Shown here: positions 43,553-53,232 of the stretch, one piece after another | Position numbering within the stretch: position 1 is the first letter of the stretch | Layout of the letters: each line of letters starts with the position of its first letter | From: Oleisolibacter albus | GTDB lineage: Bacteria > Pseudomonadota > Alphaproteobacteria > Azospirillales > Azospirillaceae | Length of the DNA: 64,000 bases | Assembly (NCBI RefSeq): GCF_003336875.1 | Contig: NZ_QGNJ01000016.1 | Span: forward strand, 42,623 to 106,622 | Direction of reading: 5' to 3' | Notes under the pieces: generated by a model | Told to the model about the DNA's origin: nothing | The model's input: the letters and a program-made list of their open reading frames with translations, nothing else | The model's database searches: none | Made by a program: the position numbers and the translations under genes

Positions 43553-44514
43553 TCCTCAGAGGAAATGATCTGAGTCATACCAGCCATGATTTGGTCATAA
43601 AATTTCTCAAGCCCGGCCGACGCCGATAGATCGGCCGGATCGACACGGTGCGCTGCGACAAGCTGGTGCCGGAACCAGGTGACCTGCCGCTTGGCATAGT
43701 TCCGCGTCATCTGCTGGGCCGTGGCCGTGGCCGTGGCCAGATCCAGCCGCCCCTGCAGCAGCCCGCGCAGTTCCGGCACGCCCAAGGCCTTCATGGCCGG
43801 CAGCTCCGGGTCGAGGCCCAGCCGGTCGAGCTGCCGCACCTCCTCCAGCGCCCCCTGCTCCAGCATCTGCAGGAACCGGCGGTCGCACCGGGCATAGAGC
43901 CGGTCGCGGGGCGGATCGGCCACCACGGTCAGGAAGGCCAGATCGGCCGGGCGGTCGGCCGCCGCCTGGGCCTGCCACTGGCGGATGGAGCGGCCGGTGG
44001 CCTCCAGCACCTCCCAGGCGCGGACCAGCCGCTGGGTGTCGCCGGGCGCCAGCCGCGCCGCTGTTTCCGGATCGCGGCCGGCCAGCAGGGCATGCAGGCC
44101 GGGACTGCCCACCTGCTGTTGCAGGGCCAGGGCTGCCGCCCGCACCTCCGCGGGAATATCGGGGATATCGGCGATGCCATGCATCAGGGTGCGCAGATAG
44201 AGCCCGGTGCCGCCGACGACGATGGGCAGCCGCCCGGCGTCGCGGGCGGCCCGGATCTCGGCCAGGGCCAGATCGCGCCAGGCGGCGGCGCTCATGCGCA
44301 CGGCGGGGGACACCACGCCATAGAGCCGGTGCGGCGCCCGCGCCATCTCCGCGGCATCGGGGCGGGCCGTGACCACGCGCAGGAGATCATAGACCTGCAT
44401 GCTGTCGGCATTGATGACGGTGCCGCCGGCCCGCTCGGCCAGGGCCAGGGCCAGGCCCGACTTGCCCGACGCCGTCGGGCCGCCGATGACCAGGACAGCC
44501 GTCCGCGCCGCCAT
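43549..44514 (-). CDS. miaA: tRNA dimethylallyltransferase
   Basis: 321 aa. The P-loop GPTASGKS and the substrate-recognition motifs NADSMQVYDLLRVVTARP and GGTGLYLRTLMHG are typical of MiaA, as is RQVTWFRHQL near the C-terminus. It prenylates A37 of tRNAs that read UNN codons. ATG 44514 was chosen, giving 7 bp after the upstream methyltransferase stop; ATG 44541 would overlap that gene. A possible second transcript runs into the ilv promoter region. Confidence 0.94.
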   Translation of the reverse strand: MAARTAVLVIGGPTASGKSGLALALAERAGGTVINADSMQVYDLLRVVTARPDAAEMARAPHRLYGVVSPAVRMSAAAWRDLALAEIRAARDAGRLPIVVGGTGLYLRTLMHGIADIPDIPAEVRAAALALQQQVGSPGLHALLAGRDPETAARLAPGDTQRLVRAWEVLEATGRSIRQWQAQAAADRPADLAFLTVVADPPRDRLYARCDRRFLQMLEQGALEEVRQLDRLGLDPELPAMKALGVPELRGLLQGRLDLATATATAQQMTRNYAKRQVTWFRHQLVAAHRVDPADLSASAGLEKFYDQIMAGMTQIISSED

Positions 44515-44521
44515 GTCGGAC

Positions 44522-45616
44522 TCAGCGGACAGCCGGCCCATCCAGCCACACGGACAGCTTGTCGTCGGTGATGAGGCCGTTGATGGCGACCTGCGCGTCG
44601 GGCGCGTCCCAGACGCCGCCGTGCAGGCGGTGCGACAGCACGGCCCAGCAGGATTTCAGCCCGGCCTGCGGCCGGTTCTCATAGACCGCATCGGCCGCGC
44701 CGGACGGATCCATGGTGAGATGCAGCCATTGCAGCAGCACATTGACCGGAGCGCCCGTGGGCTGGACCGTGACCCTGGCCCGCATGTCCTGCCAGCTGTC
44801 GGGGTGCTCCAGGTCGAAGGCGAACAGCTCGGCCACGCTGGAGCGGATCTCCAGCCCCGCATGGCCCGGCTTCAGCTTGGCGACGGGCTGCACGGCCGGA
44901 TCGAACCGGCGCAGATCGAATCCGCTGACCGTGCCCAGCGAGGGGGACTGGTCCGGATTGTAGCCGAGCGCCACCCGGGCGGCGATCCGGCCGGGGATCA
45001 CGCGGCCGCCCGGCCGCAGCAGACGCCCCACCCCATCGCGGTGGACTTCGAGCACATTCTGCCCGACCAGGGTGTTCGAGACGATTTCGGAGACGATGAC
45101 ATCCACCGGCCGCTCGAGATCGCGGCCCAGCTCCAGCTCCTTGGAATGCCGCGCCACCACCTGGATGCGGTCGGCATAGCCGTTGGCGGCGATGACGCTC
45201 TCGGCCAGGGCGGCGGTCACCGGGTTCATCTCGCAGGCGATGACCCGCCCGGCACCGGCGCGGGCCGCCATCATGGCCAGCAGGCCGCTGCCGGTGCCGA
45301 TATCCAGCACATGGTCGCCCGGCCCGATGGCCCGGCGCAGCGCCGCGTCATAGACGTCGTTGCGCCACTGGTCGGTCAGGATGGTCCGGTGGAACTGCGG
45401 CACGTTCTGCGACAGCAGGCCCTGTATCCAGCCGGCCGAGCGCTGGTCGAGATCGGGGCGGGCAAGCGCCGCCTGGGCAGCCACGACGGCCTCGGCCTTC
45501 TTCTCCTTGTGGAGAAGGGCCGAGACATAGAGCGCCAGCTGCGGCGTGGACATCTGCTCCGTGGCGGCTGCCGGCGTCCCGGCCACGGATTGCACCTTCT
45601 CAGCCACTGTCGACAT
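44522..45616 (-). CDS. PRMT7-like SAM-dependent methyltransferase
   Basis: 364 aa. An N-terminal helical region (about 20-75) precedes a class I methyltransferase fold with motif I VLDIGTGSG (103-111) and the post-I acidic CEMNP (129-132). The VDVIVSEIVSNTLVGQN segment resembles the double-E loop of protein arginine methyltransferases, especially the PRMT7 branch. Glu177 is kept but the second position appears to be Gln186. A C-terminal beta-rich domain (about 220-360) also fits PRMTs. Protein arginine methylation is possible, not shown. It lies 7 bp upstream of miaA and is divergent from serB. AGGG sits before ATG 45616. Confidence 0.7.
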   Translation of the reverse strand: MSTVAEKVQSVAGTPAAATEQMSTPQLALYVSALLHKEKKAEAVVAAQAALARPDLDQRSAGWIQGLLSQNVPQFHRTILTDQWRNDVYDAALRRAIGPGDHVLDIGTGSGLLAMMAARAGAGRVIACEMNPVTAALAESVIAANGYADRIQVVARHSKELELGRDLERPVDVIVSEIVSNTLVGQNVLEVHRDGVGRLLRPGGRVIPGRIAARVALGYNPDQSPSLGTVSGFDLRRFDPAVQPVAKLKPGHAGLEIRSSVAELFAFDLEHPDSWQDMRARVTVQPTGAPVNVLLQWLHLTMDPSGAADAVYENRPQAGLKSCWAVLSHRLHGGVWDAPDAQVAINGLITDDKLSVWLDGPAVR

Positions 45617-45778
45617 GCTGCACCCTGCCCGCGTGTGATCGCGCCGCGGATTAAGCCCGGCGCCGGGCATCCTGTCCAGCCCGCTGCGGGACCGCTCGCC
45701 GCCCACGGGCAATGGCCCCGCCGGCCGCTTCCATGCTACATCTCCGGCCCTGCCGCCCTTTCGATCCGGATGTGCCCC

Positions 45779-46678
45779 ATGCCCCATGTGCTGACCCTGA
45801 TCACGTCCCCCGCCCTGGCGGGACTGGACGACAGCATGGCCCGCGCCGCGCGCGCGGCCCTGCGCGCGCTGGGGGCATCGGTCTCACCGCCGGACTGGCT
45901 GGCCCCCGGCATTGCCTGCGATCTGGCCTTCGACAGTCTGGACCCGGACCAGGCCCAGGCCGCCGCCGCCGGGGCCCTGGCCGGGCACCCGGTCGATGTG
46001 GTGGCACAGGCCGCCGAGGGGCGGCGCAAGGCGGTGCTGGTGGCCGACATGGAATCCACCATCATCGAACAGGAGATGCTGGACGAGCTGGGCGAGCTGG
46101 TGGGCGCCCGCGACCGCATCGCCGGGATCACCCGCCGCGCCATGAACGGGGAGATCGACTTCAAGGGCGCCTTGCGGGAGCGTGTGGCCCTGCTGGCCGG
46201 CCTGCCCGCCACGGCGCTGGCCGACATGATGGGCCGCATCACCCTGATGCCGGGCGCCGTCCCGCTGCTGGCGACGCTGAAGCGGCACGGGGTCCACTGC
46301 GCCCTGGTTTCCGGCGGCTTCAAGCCCTTCACCGCCCATGTGCGCGACCGGCTGGGCTTCGACGAGGATCAGGCCAACGATCTGGAGGCGGCCGACGGCC
46401 GCCTGACCGGCCGGCCGCTGGAGCCGATCCTGGACAAGGATGCCAAACTCCAGGCGCTGATCCGCATCGCCGGCGCCCGCCGGGTGCCGCTGGCCGCCAG
46501 CATGACCGTCGGTGACGGCGCCAACGACCTGCCCATGCTGCAGGCCGCCGGCCTGGGCGTGGCCTTCCACGCCAAGCCGGCCGTGGCCGCCCAGGCCCGC
46601 GCCCGCATCGACCATGGCGACCTGACGGCCCTGCTGTACATCCAGGGCTACCGGGCCGCGGAGATCGCGGCGGCCTGA
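45779..46678 (+). CDS. serB: phosphoserine phosphatase
   Basis: 299 aa. A short N-terminal domain (about 1-80) precedes the HAD phosphatase. The nucleophile motif is VADMESTIIEQEMLDEL, with the second acidic residue Glu rather than the common Asp. Motif II is ALVSGGFKPF, and the Lys/Asp motifs are KDAKLQAL and TVGDGANDLPML. The last step of serine synthesis is its expected role. An in-frame ATG at 45770 would add three residues. It is divergent from the PRMT7-like gene. Confidence 0.93.
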   Translation: MPHVLTLITSPALAGLDDSMARAARAALRALGASVSPPDWLAPGIACDLAFDSLDPDQAQAAAAGALAGHPVDVVAQAAEGRRKAVLVADMESTIIEQEMLDELGELVGARDRIAGITRRAMNGEIDFKGALRERVALLAGLPATALADMMGRITLMPGAVPLLATLKRHGVHCALVSGGFKPFTAHVRDRLGFDEDQANDLEAADGRLTGRPLEPILDKDAKLQALIRIAGARRVPLAASMTVGDGANDLPMLQAAGLGVAFHAKPAVAAQARARIDHGDLTALLYIQGYRAAEIAAA

Positions 46679-46755
46679 CCCGTGCTCCGCGGCGCAGGCC
46701 CGGACAGAGCGCTGAACAAGAGCCCCCCCGCAACCGAGCGGGGCCGAGGACCCCG

Positions 46756-47502
46756 ATGGATTTCCTGCTTCCCCTGCTGCCCACCCTGCCCCAGGCGCTG
46801 GGGCTGGTCGCCGTCGGCGCCGTGGCCGGCCTCATCCGCGGCCTGACCGGGTTCGGCGCCGCCCTGGTCATCGTGCCCGGCCTGTCGCTGTTCCTGGACC
46901 CGACCCATGCCGTGGCCGTGAACATCCTGGCCGTGGGCAGCACCAACATCCCCCTGCTGGCCGGTGCCCGGCGGGAGGCCGATTACCGCACCGTCGGCTG
47001 GTTCTTCGCCGCCTGCGTGGTGGCCCTGCCCTTCGGCGTGCATCTGCTGACCGTGCTGCCGGCGCAGACGCTGGAAACCGCCATCGGCGTCAGCGTGATC
47101 CTGGCCTCGCTGCTGCTGTCACGGCCGCGCTTCCGGCTGGCCAAGGCCGGGCCGGGGCTGAAGCTGGGGGCCGGCGCCCTGTCCGGGCTGATGAACGGGG
47201 CCGTGGGCATGGGCGGGCCGCCGGTGATCCTGCTGCTGCTGGCCCTGCCGATCCCGCCGGTGGTGACGCGGGCCAGCCTGATCCTGCATTTCACCCTGCT
47301 GAACCTCCTCTCCCTGACGGCCCTGGTCTGGAACGGGCTGATCGATGCCCGCACAATGGTGCTGGCCGGCATCCTGATCCCGCCGCTGCTGGCCATGGCC
47401 TGGCTGGGCGAACGCTGGTTCCGCCGCAGCGGCGGCGCCAATTTCCGCCCCATCGCCATCGGCGTGCTGCTGGTCACCGGCATCGCCGCCCTGCTGGACT
47501 GA
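46756..47502 (+). CDS. TauE/SafE-family sulfite exporter-like membrane protein
   Basis: 248 aa with about eight hydrophobic segments. The TauE/SafE repeat motif appears at the start (VAGLIRGLTGFGAALVIVPGL) and again in the middle (GALSGLMNGAVGMGGPPVILL). The family exports or imports small anions such as sulfite or sulfoacetate. No linked sulfur-metabolism gene defines the substrate here. It starts 77 bp after serB. Confidence 0.9.
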   Translation: MDFLLPLLPTLPQALGLVAVGAVAGLIRGLTGFGAALVIVPGLSLFLDPTHAVAVNILAVGSTNIPLLAGARREADYRTVGWFFAACVVALPFGVHLLTVLPAQTLETAIGVSVILASLLLSRPRFRLAKAGPGLKLGAGALSGLMNGAVGMGGPPVILLLLALPIPPVVTRASLILHFTLLNLLSLTALVWNGLIDARTMVLAGILIPPLLAMAWLGERWFRRSGGANFRPIAIGVLLVTGIAALLD

Positions 47503-47533
47503 CGCGGGAACGCCAGCCCAAGCCCCAAGGCAA

Positions 47534-47565
47534 AGGGCCGCCGTCCCCGGGGGAGCGGCGGCCCT
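47534..47565. terminator. hairpin between convergent TauE-like and degP genes
   Basis: AGGGCCGCCG (47534-47543) and CGGCGGCCCT (47556-47565) form a perfect 10-bp stem with a 12-base loop that itself contains CCCCGGGG. It lies between two stop codons and could end both transcripts. No long U-tract is present. Confidence 0.5.
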
Positions 47566-47589
47566 GTCCTGTCCCGTTGACCGGCCGGG

Positions 47590-49125
47590 TCAGCCTTCGC
47601 CCAGGCTGAGGGCCAGGAACTGCAGCTCGCCCTGCCGCTCGATCAGCAGCAGCACGGCCTTCTGACCGGCCTCCTGGGCCTTCTTCACCCGGTCCTGCAC
47701 ATCGGCCGGGGTGGCGACCTCCTGCTGGCTGACCTCGACGATGATGTCGCCGGGCTTCAGCTGGCGCTGCTGCGCCGGGCTGTTGGGGGCGACGCGGGTG
47801 ACCACCACGCCCTTGGACTGCTCGGCCAGTTCGAACTGCTTGCGCAATTCCGGCGTCAGCGCCGCCACGGTCATGCCGACAGAGTCCACCGTCTGCTGGG
47901 CCGGGTCCTGGTCGTTGCCGCCGCGGCCGCCGGGCAGGTTGGCCTGGACGGTGGGCTGTTCCGGGAATTCGCCGAGGGTCAGGGGAATGGTCTGGCGCTC
48001 GCCCTTGCGGAAGATGACGACGCTGACCTTCTTGTTGACCGGCATCTCCGCCACCATGCGCGGCAGGGCGCGGTTGTTGGCCACCTCCTTGCCGTCGAAG
48101 GTCAGGATGACGTCGCCCGGCTTGATCCCGGCCTTGGCCGCCGGGCTGTCCGGGGTGACGACGCCGACCAGCGCGCCCTTGGGCTCCTTCAGGCCCAGCG
48201 CCTCCGCCTCTTCCGGGGTGATGCTCTGGATCTGCACGCCCAGCCAGCCGCGGCGGACCTTGCCGCCCTCGCGCAGCTGCGCGATCACGCCCTTGGCCAT
48301 GTTGGCCGGAATGGCGAAGCCGATGCCGATCGAGCCGCCGGTCTGGCTGAAGATGGCGGTGTTGATGCCGATGATCTCCCCCTCAAGATTGACCAGCGGG
48401 CCGCCGCTGTTGCCGCGGTTGATGGCGGCGTCGGTCTGCAGGAAGTCGTCGAAGCGGCCGGCGCCGATGTCGCGGGCGCGGGCGGAGATGATGCCGGCGG
48501 TCACGGTGCCGCCCAGGCCGAAGGGGTTGCCGATGGCCACGACCCAGTCGCCGACCTTGATGCCGTCGCTGTCGCCCCAGGACAGGGCCGGCAGCTTGCG
48601 GTCGGCCTTGACCTTCAGCAGGGCCAGATCGGTTTCCTTGTCGGTGCCCACCAGCTCGGCCTTCAGCTCGGTCTGGTCGGCATCCTGCAGGATGACCGTG
48701 ATCTCGTCGGCCCCGTCGATGACGTGGTTGTTGGTGACCACATAGCCGGAGGAGTCGATGATGAAGCCGGAGCCCAGCGACTGGGCCCGGCGCGGCGGCG
48801 CGTTCGGGTCCTGCTGCTGCCGGTCGAAGAAATCGCGGAAGAATTCCTCGAACGGCGATCCCGGGGGGAATTCCGGCATGGGAACCGGACTGCGGCCCTG
48901 GCGGTTGGCCTGGATGGTCTGGGTGGTGGAGATGTTCACCACGGCCGGCAGGATGCGCTCGGCCAGGGGCGCGAAGCTCTCCGGCGCGCTCCGGGCATGG
49001 ACCAGCCCGCCGGACAGCAGCGCCGCCAGCAGCGTCAGGATCAGCAGCCAGGGAACCAGCCGAGCCAGGGCCGGCCGGGCCTGCATCGGGCGGGAGCGAA
49101 CGGGTATGGTCACGTCAATCTCCAT
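47590..49125 (-). CDS. degP: periplasmic Do-family serine protease (DegP/DegQ)
   Basis: 511 aa. An N-terminal signal/anchor (LLILTLLAALLSGG) is followed by a trypsin-like domain whose triad is His in VVTNNHVIDGA, Asp in KETDLALLKV and Ser in INRGNSGGPLVN. Two PDZ domains follow (about 290-385 and 410-505; GALVGVVTPDSPAAKAGIKPGD and GVVVTRVAPNSPAQQRQLKPGD). It degrades or refolds misfolded envelope proteins. AAGG before ATG 49125 supports this start. It is the last gene of the hflK-hflC-DUF2065-degP unit, although 255 bp separate it from the DUF2065 gene. Confidence 0.95.
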   Translation of the reverse strand: MEIDVTIPVRSRPMQARPALARLVPWLLILTLLAALLSGGLVHARSAPESFAPLAERILPAVVNISTTQTIQANRQGRSPVPMPEFPPGSPFEEFFRDFFDRQQQDPNAPPRRAQSLGSGFIIDSSGYVVTNNHVIDGADEITVILQDADQTELKAELVGTDKETDLALLKVKADRKLPALSWGDSDGIKVGDWVVAIGNPFGLGGTVTAGIISARARDIGAGRFDDFLQTDAAINRGNSGGPLVNLEGEIIGINTAIFSQTGGSIGIGFAIPANMAKGVIAQLREGGKVRRGWLGVQIQSITPEEAEALGLKEPKGALVGVVTPDSPAAKAGIKPGDVILTFDGKEVANNRALPRMVAEMPVNKKVSVVIFRKGERQTIPLTLGEFPEQPTVQANLPGGRGGNDQDPAQQTVDSVGMTVAALTPELRKQFELAEQSKGVVVTRVAPNSPAQQRQLKPGDIIVEVSQQEVATPADVQDRVKKAQEAGQKAVLLLIERQGELQFLALSLGEG

Positions 49126-49380
49126 GGGCCTTGCGATGGCCGCCCCTTGTCCCACGGTCCGACGTCACCCGTCCACGGCCCCGGGTCCAGGACCGCTGGC
49201 CTTCGGGAAACGCTGGCCGTCAGCTCCGCGATGCGGTGGCGGCGCGCCGGGTCCCCGCCCCTGCTGGGCACCCTGCACGCGACATACTATAGGCGGAGCC
49301 ACGGGCGGCGCGAAGCATTCCTTCGCGTCTGGCCGCCCTTCGCGTCTGGCCGCGTTGCAGGCCGCGTCGCCGGCCCTCCT

Positions 49381-49566
49381 CTAACGCCGGATCAGCCAGA
49401 CCAGGGCCACGCCCAACGTCATGGCGATCAGTCCGACACGCCGCAGCAGGCGGTCGGGCGTATCGGAGGCCTTGGCGGCCATGGATTTCATGGCCGCCGG
49501 GGCGGCGGCGTAGAGCAGCCCTTCGATCACCAGGACGAGGGCCAGGGCAGTCACGAGGTCGGTCAC
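49381..49566 (-). CDS. DUF2065 small membrane protein (YjeT-like)
   Basis: 61 aa with two hydrophobic segments (about 4-25 and 43-58) joined by a short basic loop (KASDTPDRLLRRVG). This matches DUF2065/YjeT, a small inner-membrane protein usually encoded right after hflC. Function unknown; position suggests an accessory role with the HflKC complex. It starts 105 bp after hflC. Confidence 0.88.
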   Translation of the reverse strand: MTDLVTALALVLVIEGLLYAAAPAAMKSMAAKASDTPDRLLRRVGLIAMTLGVALVWLIRR

Positions 49567-49671
49567 GGGGTCATGTCCCTGGCGGCACGGCAGAGGCGAG
49601 GGGGGGGGAGGCGGACAGAATTCAGCCGGACCGGAGCGGTCTCCGGCCCGGCTGACGGGGACGGGCCGGGC

Positions 49672-50565
49672 TTAACGGCGGGAACCGGCCGTGTTGCCCT
49701 GCACGCCGGACATGCTGTCGAAGAAGCGGAAGAACTCGCTGTCCGGCGACAGAACCAGCGAGGTGTTCTCGTCCTTCAGCGCCGTCCGGTACGCCTCCAG
49801 CGAGCGGTAGAACTGGTAGAAGTCCGGATTGCGCCCGGCGGCTTCGGCCAGGATGCGGATGGCCTGGTTGTCGCCCTCACCGCGCAGCACCTGGGAGTCG
49901 CGCTGGGCCTCGGCCAGGATCACGGTGCGCTCGCGCTCGGCCCGCGAGCGGATCTGCTGGGCCTGCTCCTGTCCCTGGGCGCGGGCCTCGGCGGCCTCAC
50001 GGGCACGCTCGGAGCTCATGCGCTGATAGACGGACTGGGACGTGGCTTCCGGCAGATCGGCCCGGCGGATGCGCACATCGACGATCTCCATGCCGTTGGC
50101 GCGGGCCTCGATGTTCACCTGCTCCTTGATCTGGGCCATGACCTTGGCCCGGTCCTGGGACAGCACCGCCAGCAGCGTCACCGACCCTAACACACGGCGG
50201 AGCGAGGAGTTGACGATGGAGGCCAGACGGCTCTGGGCGTTGGCCTCGGTGCGGAAGCGCTGATAGAACAGCACCGGATCGGTGATGCGGTAGCGGGCGA
50301 AGGCATCGACCTCCAGCCGCTTCTGATCGGCCAGCAGCACCGGCTCCACCGGCGGGTCCACGTCCAGCACGCGCTTCTCCAGGAAGACCACGTCCTGCAC
50401 GAAGGGGATCTTGAACTTCAGGCCCGGGTCCTGTTCGGACCGGACGATGGAGCCGAACTGCAGCACCAGCGCCTGCTGGGTCTGGGGGACGGTGAACATG
50501 GCGCCGGTGGCGACGATCGCCAGGACCAGCACCAGAACGCCGAGGGAGACCAGCTTCTTGCTCAT
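49672..50565 (-). CDS. hflC: FtsH modulator HflC (SPFH domain)
   Basis: 297 aa. One N-terminal membrane anchor (about 7-25) precedes a band-7/SPFH domain (TQQALVLQFGSIVR, DPGLKFKIPFVQDV, EVDAFARYRITDP). A long Ala/Glu/Arg-rich coiled coil follows (about 180-250). With HflK it forms a large periplasmic-facing assembly around the FtsH protease. It is 12 bp after hflK. The C-terminus (ENTSLVLSPDSEFFRFF) is typical. Confidence 0.95.
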   Translation of the reverse strand: MSKKLVSLGVLVLVLAIVATGAMFTVPQTQQALVLQFGSIVRSEQDPGLKFKIPFVQDVVFLEKRVLDVDPPVEPVLLADQKRLEVDAFARYRITDPVLFYQRFRTEANAQSRLASIVNSSLRRVLGSVTLLAVLSQDRAKVMAQIKEQVNIEARANGMEIVDVRIRRADLPEATSQSVYQRMSSERAREAAEARAQGQEQAQQIRSRAERERTVILAEAQRDSQVLRGEGDNQAIRILAEAAGRNPDFYQFYRSLEAYRTALKDENTSLVLSPDSEFFRFFDSMSGVQGNTAGSRR

Positions 50566-50577
50566 CGCGGTCGCTCC

Positions 50578-51717
50578 TTACTGGCGCGGCTGGGCCGGCT
50601 GGCCGGACTGCCGGGACAGCAGCTCGTTCAGCGGCAGATAAGGCAGGGCGCCGGCGGCACCGTTCTTGCCGTCGAGGATGATCTTGTTGGTCTTGCCCAG
50701 GACCTCCTCCATCGTCTCCAGATACATGCGCCGCGCCGTCACCTCGGGCGCCTGGTTATAGGCCTCCAGCACCGACAGGAAGCGCTTGGCATCACCCTGG
50801 GCCAGGCTCACCACCTGCTCCCGGTAGGCGCTGGCCTCCTGGATCAGCTTCTCGGCCTCACCGCGGGCGGTGGGGATGATGCCGTTGCGGTAGGCTTCGG
50901 CCTCGTTGCGCAGGCGCTCGCGCTCCTGCCGGGCGCGCTGCACATCGTTGAAGGCGTCGACCACCGGGGCCGGCGGGTCCACCTTCTGCAGCTGCACGCG
51001 CTGCACCTCGATGCCGGCGGCGTAGTCGTCCAGCATCTCCTGCAACAGCTTGCGGGTGGACTGCTCGATCTCCGAGCGCGCCTCGGTCAGGGCCGGCTGG
51101 ATCTCGGTGCGGCCGATGACTTCGCGCATGGCGCTTTCGGCGGCCTTGCGCACGGTCTGCTCGGGATCGCGGATGTTGAACAGGAAGTTCGGCGCGTCCT
51201 TGACGTTCCAGGCGACGGTGAAGTCGATGTCGATGATGTTCTCGTCGCCGGTCAGCATCAGCGACTCGTCCGGGACGTCGCTGGCGCCGGGACGGCGGGA
51301 ATCACCCTGCGAGCGATAGCCGATGTCCAGCCGCCGCTCGGTCGTGACCTGGGCGATCTGCACCCGCTCGATCGGGGCCGGCAGATGGTAGCGCAGGCCC
51401 GGCTCCGTGGTGCGCTCATAGGCGCCGAAGCGCAGAACCACACCGCGCTCGTCGGGCTGCACGCGGTAGATGCCGCTGGCCAGCCAGAGGGCGGCCAGAA
51501 CGCCGACGACCAGGGCCACGCCCTTGCCGCTGCCGAAACCGCCCGGCGCCATGCGCTTGAACCGCTCCTGCCCCTTGCGCAGAAGATCGTCGAGATCGGG
51601 TCCCGGCGGCTGGCCGCCACCGGATGGCCGGCCCCAGGGATTGTTGTTTCCGCCGCCTCCGGGGGGCGATCCCCACGGTCCGCCGCCTCCACCGCCGCCT
51701 TGATTGTTCCAGGGCAT
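50578..51717 (-). CDS. hflK: FtsH modulator HflK (SPFH domain)
   Basis: 379 aa. A Gly/Pro/Asn-rich cytoplasmic N-terminus (about 1-45) leads to a membrane anchor (about 65-85, [16 protein letters not shown]). The SPFH domain ([23 protein letters not shown]) and a coiled coil follow (about 260-330). It is the partner of HflC and starts the quality-control operon. AAAGGG lies 9 bases before ATG 51717. The gene is divergent from mrp with a 163-bp shared promoter region. Confidence 0.95.
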   Translation of the reverse strand: MPWNNQGGGGGGGPWGSPPGGGGNNNPWGRPSGGGQPPGPDLDDLLRKGQERFKRMAPGGFGSGKGVALVVGVLAALWLASGIYRVQPDERGVVLRFGAYERTTEPGLRYHLPAPIERVQIAQVTTERRLDIGYRSQGDSRRPGASDVPDESLMLTGDENIIDIDFTVAWNVKDAPNFLFNIRDPEQTVRKAAESAMREVIGRTEIQPALTEARSEIEQSTRKLLQEMLDDYAAGIEVQRVQLQKVDPPAPVVDAFNDVQRARQERERLRNEAEAYRNGIIPTARGEAEKLIQEASAYREQVVSLAQGDAKRFLSVLEAYNQAPEVTARRMYLETMEEVLGKTNKIILDGKNGAAGALPYLPLNELLSRQSGQPAQPRQ

Positions 51718-51880
51718 GTTCACCGACCCTTTGCTTGAAACCGTTCCGGGAGAGCCCCGGCTTTCGTGCCGCGGTCCTTTCCTCGCCTGGGTCCCCACCG
51801 TATATATCCGGGGCTGCGCAGGGAAGCCTCTCGGCCGAGAGATGCCTGCCAATATTGGGAAGGGATTGGAGTTTTCAACC
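51718..51880. promoter_or_regulatory. divergent promoter region between hflK and mrp
   Basis: It contains GTATATATCC near 51802-51811, which can serve as a -10-like element on either strand. A CTTGAA hexamer at about 51734-51739 recalls a heat-shock -35 but lacks a good CCCCAT partner. A CAATATTG palindrome is at about 51850-51857. No assignment is firm. Confidence 0.3.
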
Positions 51881-53044
51881 ATGGCCGAGGTCACCGAAGC
51901 CCAAGTTCTGGACGCGCTCCGGACCGTAAAAGACCCCGACAGGGGGAACGACATCGTCAGCCTGGGCATGATTTCGGGCCTGGCGATCAAGGGCGGCAAT
52001 GTGGGTTTCTCGATCGAGGTCGATCCCAAGCGCGGTCCGGCGCTTGAGCCCCTGCGCCAGGCGGCGGAGAAGGCCGTCGATTCCATTCGCGGCGTCACCT
52101 CGGTGACGGCCATCCTCACCGCCCATCGCGCCGGCCCGCAGATGCCGGGCCGTGGCGGCCATGATGGCGGCCATGGCGGGCACGGCGGTCATTCCCATGG
52201 CGCCGCGCCGGCCCAGGGTGGCCCCCAGGGTGGTGGTGGTAAGGCCGGCGTTCCCGGCGTGCGGGCCATCGTCGCCGTCGCCTCGGGCAAGGGCGGCGTC
52301 GGCAAATCGACCACGGCCGCCAACCTGGCGCTGGCCCTGGCCGCCAACGGCCAGCGCGTCGGCCTGCTGGACGCCGACATCTACGGCCCGTCCATGCCGC
52401 GCATGATGGGCATCACCGGCAAGCCGAACAGCCGCGACGGCAAGACCCTGGAGCCGATGGAGAATTACGGCATCAAGGTCATGTCCATGGGCTTCCTGGT
52501 GGCCGAGGACACGCCGATGATCTGGCGCGGCCCCATGGTGATGAGCGCCATCCAGCAGATGCTGCGCGACGTGGCCTGGGGCGAGCTGGACGTGCTGGTG
52601 GTGGACATGCCGCCGGGCACCGGCGATGCCCAGCTGACCATGGCCCAGAATGTGCCCCTGGCCGGCGCCGTCATCGTCTCCACGCCACAGGACATCGCCC
52701 TGCTGGACGCCCGCAAGGGGCTGAACATGTTCCGCCGCGTCGATGTGCCCGTGCTGGGCATCGTCGAGAACATGTCCTATTTCTGCTGCCCGAACTGCGG
52801 CCACCGCAGCGACATCTTCAGCCATGGCGGCGCCCGGGCCGAGGCGGAGAAGCTGGGCGTGGACTTCCTGGGCGAAGTGCCGCTGGACATCGCCATCCGC
52901 GAGACCAGCGACGGCGGCACGCCTATCGTCATGGCCCGCCCGGACAGCGAGCACGCCAAGGTCTACCGCCAGATCGCGAGCACGGTCTGGGCCAAGATCG
53001 GCGCCGGCCCCCGCCGCGCCGGTCCGAAGATCGTCATCGAGTAA
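51881..53044 (+). CDS. mrp: Mrp/NBP35-type Fe-S cluster carrier ATPase
   Basis: 387 aa. The N-terminal MIP18-like domain (about 1-88; [19 protein letters not shown]) is joined by a His/Gly-rich linker to a MinD-like ATPase. The ATPase has the deviant Walker [22 protein letters not shown], the DMPPGTGD motif and the cluster-binding CPNC pair in [10 protein letters not shown]. It delivers Fe-S clusters to apo-proteins. The His-rich linker ([16 protein letters not shown]) could bind metal. A GGAG element lies about 10 bases before ATG 51881. A hairpin follows the stop. Confidence 0.95.
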   Translation: MAEVTEAQVLDALRTVKDPDRGNDIVSLGMISGLAIKGGNVGFSIEVDPKRGPALEPLRQAAEKAVDSIRGVTSVTAILTAHRAGPQMPGRGGHDGGHGGHGGHSHGAAPAQGGPQGGGGKAGVPGVRAIVAVASGKGGVGKSTTAANLALALAANGQRVGLLDADIYGPSMPRMMGITGKPNSRDGKTLEPMENYGIKVMSMGFLVAEDTPMIWRGPMVMSAIQQMLRDVAWGELDVLVVDMPPGTGDAQLTMAQNVPLAGAVIVSTPQDIALLDARKGLNMFRRVDVPVLGIVENMSYFCCPNCGHRSDIFSHGGARAEAEKLGVDFLGEVPLDIAIRETSDGGTPIVMARPDSEHAKVYRQIASTVWAKIGAGPRRAGPKIVIE

Positions 53045-53070
53045 GACCGGCCGCTCGGTCAGGAGCATCC

Positions 53071-53098
53071 GGGCCGGCTGCGGACGCAGCGCCGGCCC
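53071..53098 (+). terminator. hairpin after mrp
   Basis: GGGCCGGC (53071-53078) and GCCGGCCC (53091-53098) form a perfect stem extended by CTGC/GCAG pairing inside. No U-tract follows. It is probably the end of the mrp transcript. Confidence 0.5.
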
Positions 53099-53126
53099 GG
53101 ATACCCAGGCCTGGATACCCAGGCCC
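53099..53126. repeat. 14-bp near-perfect tandem duplication
   Basis: GGATACCCAGGCC is repeated directly (53099-53112 and 53113-53126, differing at the last base), right after the mrp hairpin. It is probably a slipped-strand duplication. Confidence 0.6.
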
Positions 53127-53232
53127 GGACATCTGCGGCCGATTGCTGCACTGCGCCGCGCGCATGTGATTTTTTCTTTCCATTAACCGATATGGCCGAT
53201 ACATAATGTTCCATATCCGGTCGAGGATGGAC

